Positions 63,921-64,000 of a stretch of 64,000 nucleotides of DNA are shown piece by piece (position 1 is the first letter of the stretch; every line of letters begins with the position of its first letter). The notes beneath the pieces are model-generated. The model ran no database searches and was not told the DNA's origin. It saw only the letters and a program-made list of their open reading frames with translations. The translations under genes were made by a program, and so were the position numbers. This DNA comes from Arthrobacter sp. ISL-48 (lineage in GTDB: Bacteria; Actinomycetota; Actinomycetes; Actinomycetales; Micrococcaceae). The stretch lies in the NCBI RefSeq assembly GCF_018613805.1, contig NZ_JAGGPL010000003.1:868001-932000 (forward strand), given 5' to 3'.

Positions 63921-64000
63921 CTACTTCGCGTCCTTTTCCTCGGCAGCAGGCTCTTCAGCAGCTTCCTCGGCGGCAGGAGCCTCTTCGGTCGCGGCCTCGG
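63921..64000 (-). CDS. rplQ: 50S ribosomal protein L17, C-terminal end (partial)
   Basis: Only the last 26 codons plus stop are in the window. They encode an Ala/Glu-rich tail (EEAPAAEEAAEEPAAEEKDAK), as found at the end of actinobacterial L17. The position directly upstream of truA, the usual actinobacterial order, supports the call. The rest lies beyond the right edge of the window. Confidence 0.75.
   Translation of the reverse strand, partial: EAATEEAPAAEEAAEEPAAEEKDAK

Overview
The window looks like a chromosomal segment of a high-GC Gram-positive actinobacterium, most likely Micrococcaceae (Arthrobacter/Pseudarthrobacter type). The reasons are GC-rich codon use, mycothiol genes (mshA, inositol-phosphate synthase), the treZ-treY-glgX operon, the alr-tsaE-tsaB-rimI-tsaD operon, Tad pilus loci of actinobacterial type, and many promoters with a TAnnnT -10 hexamer only 6-7 nt before the start codon (leaderless mRNAs). 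The genus is inferred from gene content and protein style; no database was searched.

Layout. 1-2.2 kb: groES-groEL with two tandem CIRCE boxes. 2.3-8.8 kb: housekeeping and metabolic genes (EamA exporter, small membrane protein, SAM methyltransferase, shikimate dehydrogenase-like protein, GH3 lipoprotein, carboxylate-amine ligase). 8.8-13 kb: overlapping operon alr-tsaE-tsaB-rimI-tsaD. 13.2-16.3 kb: divergent PfkB sugar kinase and GH4 glycosidase, then a GNAT acetyltransferase. 16.4-21.9 kb: mshA, fhs and inositol-1-phosphate synthase. Between the 3' ends of fhs and ino1 lies an accessory insert: an AbiEi/DUF559 (Vsr-like nuclease fold) gene flanked on both sides by outward-facing arrays of a GTGAGAGAGCGT motif, mostly with a 32-bp period. 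22-29.6 kb: aldo/keto reductase and the glgX-treY-treZ operon (glycogen to trehalose). 29.7-38.7 kb: nnrDE, acpS, glmS, coaA, a VanY-like Tat lipoprotein, mscL and glmM. 36.2-42.2 kb: three envelope glycosyltransferases interleaved with glmM, visibly more AT-rich than their surroundings. 42.3-43.3 kb: rplM-rpsI.

43.6-59.2 kb holds one prepilin peptidase followed by two complete tandem Tad/Flp pilus operons. Both have the order flp, tadE, tadG, cpaB, cpaE/tadZ, cpaF/tadA, tadB, tadC, and they are separated by a terminator. They are followed by an Hpt-like protein that lacks the phospho-accepting His, a response regulator, and a divergent six-TM/PAS histidine kinase whose upstream region carries a 21-bp direct repeat and a possible leader ORF. 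The window closes with a DUF4287 protein, truA and the 3' end of rplQ.

The main candidates for something undescribed are the repeat-flanked nuclease-fold element (19.4-20.85 kb) and the duplicated Tad system with its adjacent His-less Hpt and two-component regulators. Start codons were revised by hand wherever a Shine-Dalgarno sequence or a TAnnnT-N6/7-start arrangement favoured an internal start.
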